Part shown: positions 9,101 through 9,296 of the stretch, one piece after another
How positions within the stretch are numbered: the first letter of the stretch is position 1
How the letters are laid out: each line of letters starts with the position of its first letter
Source of the DNA: Chitinophagaceae bacterium
GTDB lineage: Bacteria > Bacteroidota > Bacteroidia > Chitinophagales > Chitinophagaceae
Direction of reading: 5' to 3'
Length of the DNA stretch: 9,296 nucleotides
Assembly: GCA_947468255.1 (NCBI GenBank)
Contig: CANIMM010000110.1
Location: 1-9,296 of the forward strand
The notes under the pieces: model-generated
Told to the model about the DNA's origin: nothing
Databases searched by the model: none
Seen by the model: only the letters and a program-made list of their open reading frames with translations
Made by a program: the position numbers and the translations under genes

Positions 9101-9266
9101 TATTAGTGGTGGTAGCTACATTAGTTTTCAACACTTTCACAGTAGCTGCAACAATACTTTGTTTATTGGATGCATCCACCACTGTACCGCTCAATTGGCG
9201 CGTCTGAGCCAATAACATAAACGGACACCCGCTTATGCACATAGCAATAAAATACAATCTTTTCAT
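6192..9266 (-). CDS. SusC/RagA-family TonB-linked outer-membrane transporter (1024 aa)
   Basis: This is a TonB-dependent beta-barrel importer that works with the SusD lipoprotein encoded just downstream. I chose ATG at 9266 (MKRLYFIAMC..., signal peptide cleaved after about LLAQ); a TTG two codons upstream at 9272 is possible but unnecessary. Domains in ATG numbering: a CarboxypepD_reg-like domain at about 24-97 (LSGTVVD ... NTDGRFSVSVPAG); the SusC signature LSEVVVTALGIRKERKALGY at about 103-122; a plug at about 130-247 with NNLVGKVAGLNV, LRGNTSISDNNQPLYVVDG and VLKGGNAAALYGARA; then the barrel to the C-terminus. The protein ends in NLNLTF, with the terminal aromatic expected for an outer-membrane barrel assembled by BAM. 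There is no N-terminal STN domain, so no sign of FecR/anti-sigma signalling through this protein. The length is usual for the family and the frame is intact. Its promoter must lie beyond the right edge: only 30 nt upstream of the start are visible, and they are A/T-rich. The substrate is unknown. Confidence 0.96.
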   Translation of the reverse strand: MKRLYFIAMCISGCPFMLLAQTRQLSGTVVDASNKQSIVAATVKVLKTNVATTTNTDGRFSVSVPAGNAVLEVSSVGFISSEVNVSSATNNITVSLVAESKELSEVVVTALGIRKERKALGYALSEIKGEELTRARSNSLVNNLVGKVAGLNVTSTATGAGGSTRVVLRGNTSISDNNQPLYVVDGMPIDNANRGSAGMWGGADAGDGVQMINPDEIETVTVLKGGNAAALYGARASAGVILITTKKGSKRKGLGVELNSNATIESVIDYTDYQYEYGHGNAGAAPTNQSGANGINMNSWGSKLDGSSVVQWDGVSRPYVARRNNVKDFYKSGYNFNNSVALYGASDKMTYNFTVSDLNNASVIPNSTLKRNNFSLNIGMTPIDNLTVNVSARYIRERAKNRPRLSDSPGNANFTIGIMPTSWDQATFKSSKLDIITGGEAKFNANEYVTNPYWAVEDFKNNDSRDRLIAAIETKYNILSWLYVRGKIATDQYTRYGYGIEPQYTQYTQGGSLNQNTTRFREFNGEAILGAQHEITSSINFDAFVGGNMMKNIDEQQSYGGNNLLVPGFYNINNMQNKGQGYDYYEKRIHSAFGSAEFSYNKYLYLTATARNDWYSTLSPANWSILYPSVASSFILSDAMHLPKNISYAKLRASWAKVGGDRSPYGLNLPYGLNGNTYNGLGLGGIGTGTIPNRNLVPFKVTSYEFGLETKLFSNKLGADFTFYNKKTTDDIISSQISGTSGYGSVLINVGEVTNKGIELLLTSTPYKAKSLTWDVSFNIGYNKSNVDKISDQLTTSQIDQARSMTASIQHITGKEFAQVMAYDYKRNTAGQILLSAGKPQRGDLKAYGTGVSPYTMGLNNALHSGNFNFEFLIDARFGGHMYSGTNDFSMYRGKSLETLPGRSTGLTSTEIDEATGVQNKISVPAQDYYQSIALNISSPFVYKSDFIKLRQVVIGYNFSSSTLGKSPFKSASLSIVGRNLLMIKKYTPNIDPESTYNSGNAQGLEWYGAPPVRSVGLNLNLTF

Positions 9267-9296
9267 AATCAAGTTTTTTTGGTTAATAATGACTCG

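Noticed and set aside
9267..9272. TTG start two codons upstream of the SusC ATG
   Set aside because: The ATG at 9266 gives a normal signal peptide and is the stronger codon; the TTG adds only two residues.

Overview
The window looks like Bacteroidota, most likely a Chitinophagales/Sphingobacteriales-type environmental bacterium. The reasons are a SusC/SusD pair, low-GC DNA, A/T-rich leaders without Shine-Dalgarno sequences, and a lipoprotein signal typical of the phylum. The genus assignment is inference only. All recognisable genes lie on the minus strand, so the window reads right to left. It is almost fully coding, and no gene-free stretch exceeds 159 bp.

Layout in transcription order: (1) 9266-6192, a SusC/RagA TonB-dependent outer-membrane transporter; (2) 6150-4624, its SusD/RagB lipoprotein partner of the SusD-like_2 type; (3) a 159-bp gap holding a perfect 20-bp hairpin with a 4-nt loop (4547-4590) that looks like a terminator or attenuator, followed by a possible Bacteroidota-type promoter (4489-4519); (4) 4464-1183, a very large secreted FG-GAP/VCBS protein with 14 calcium-loop motifs split seven and seven around an ASPIC/UnbV domain; (5) 1171 to the left edge, the first 390 residues of a secreted vanadium-dependent haloperoxidase / PAP2-fold enzyme. 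This last gene begins at a TTG codon 11 nt after the FG-GAP stop and is cut by the window edge.

The SusC/SusD pair should form a TonB-energised uptake complex for an unknown ligand. The other two genes encode exported proteins: a probable beta-propeller-like binding or scaffold protein, and an enzyme with the vanadate/phosphate pocket of haloperoxidases. No glycoside hydrolase, sulfatase, peptidase or regulator is visible, so this is not a classical polysaccharide utilisation locus within view. The most interesting idea is that an uptake pair, a giant FG-GAP/UnbV protein and a haloperoxidase-fold enzyme form one functional module whose chemistry is unknown. The hairpin could set unequal expression of the two halves.
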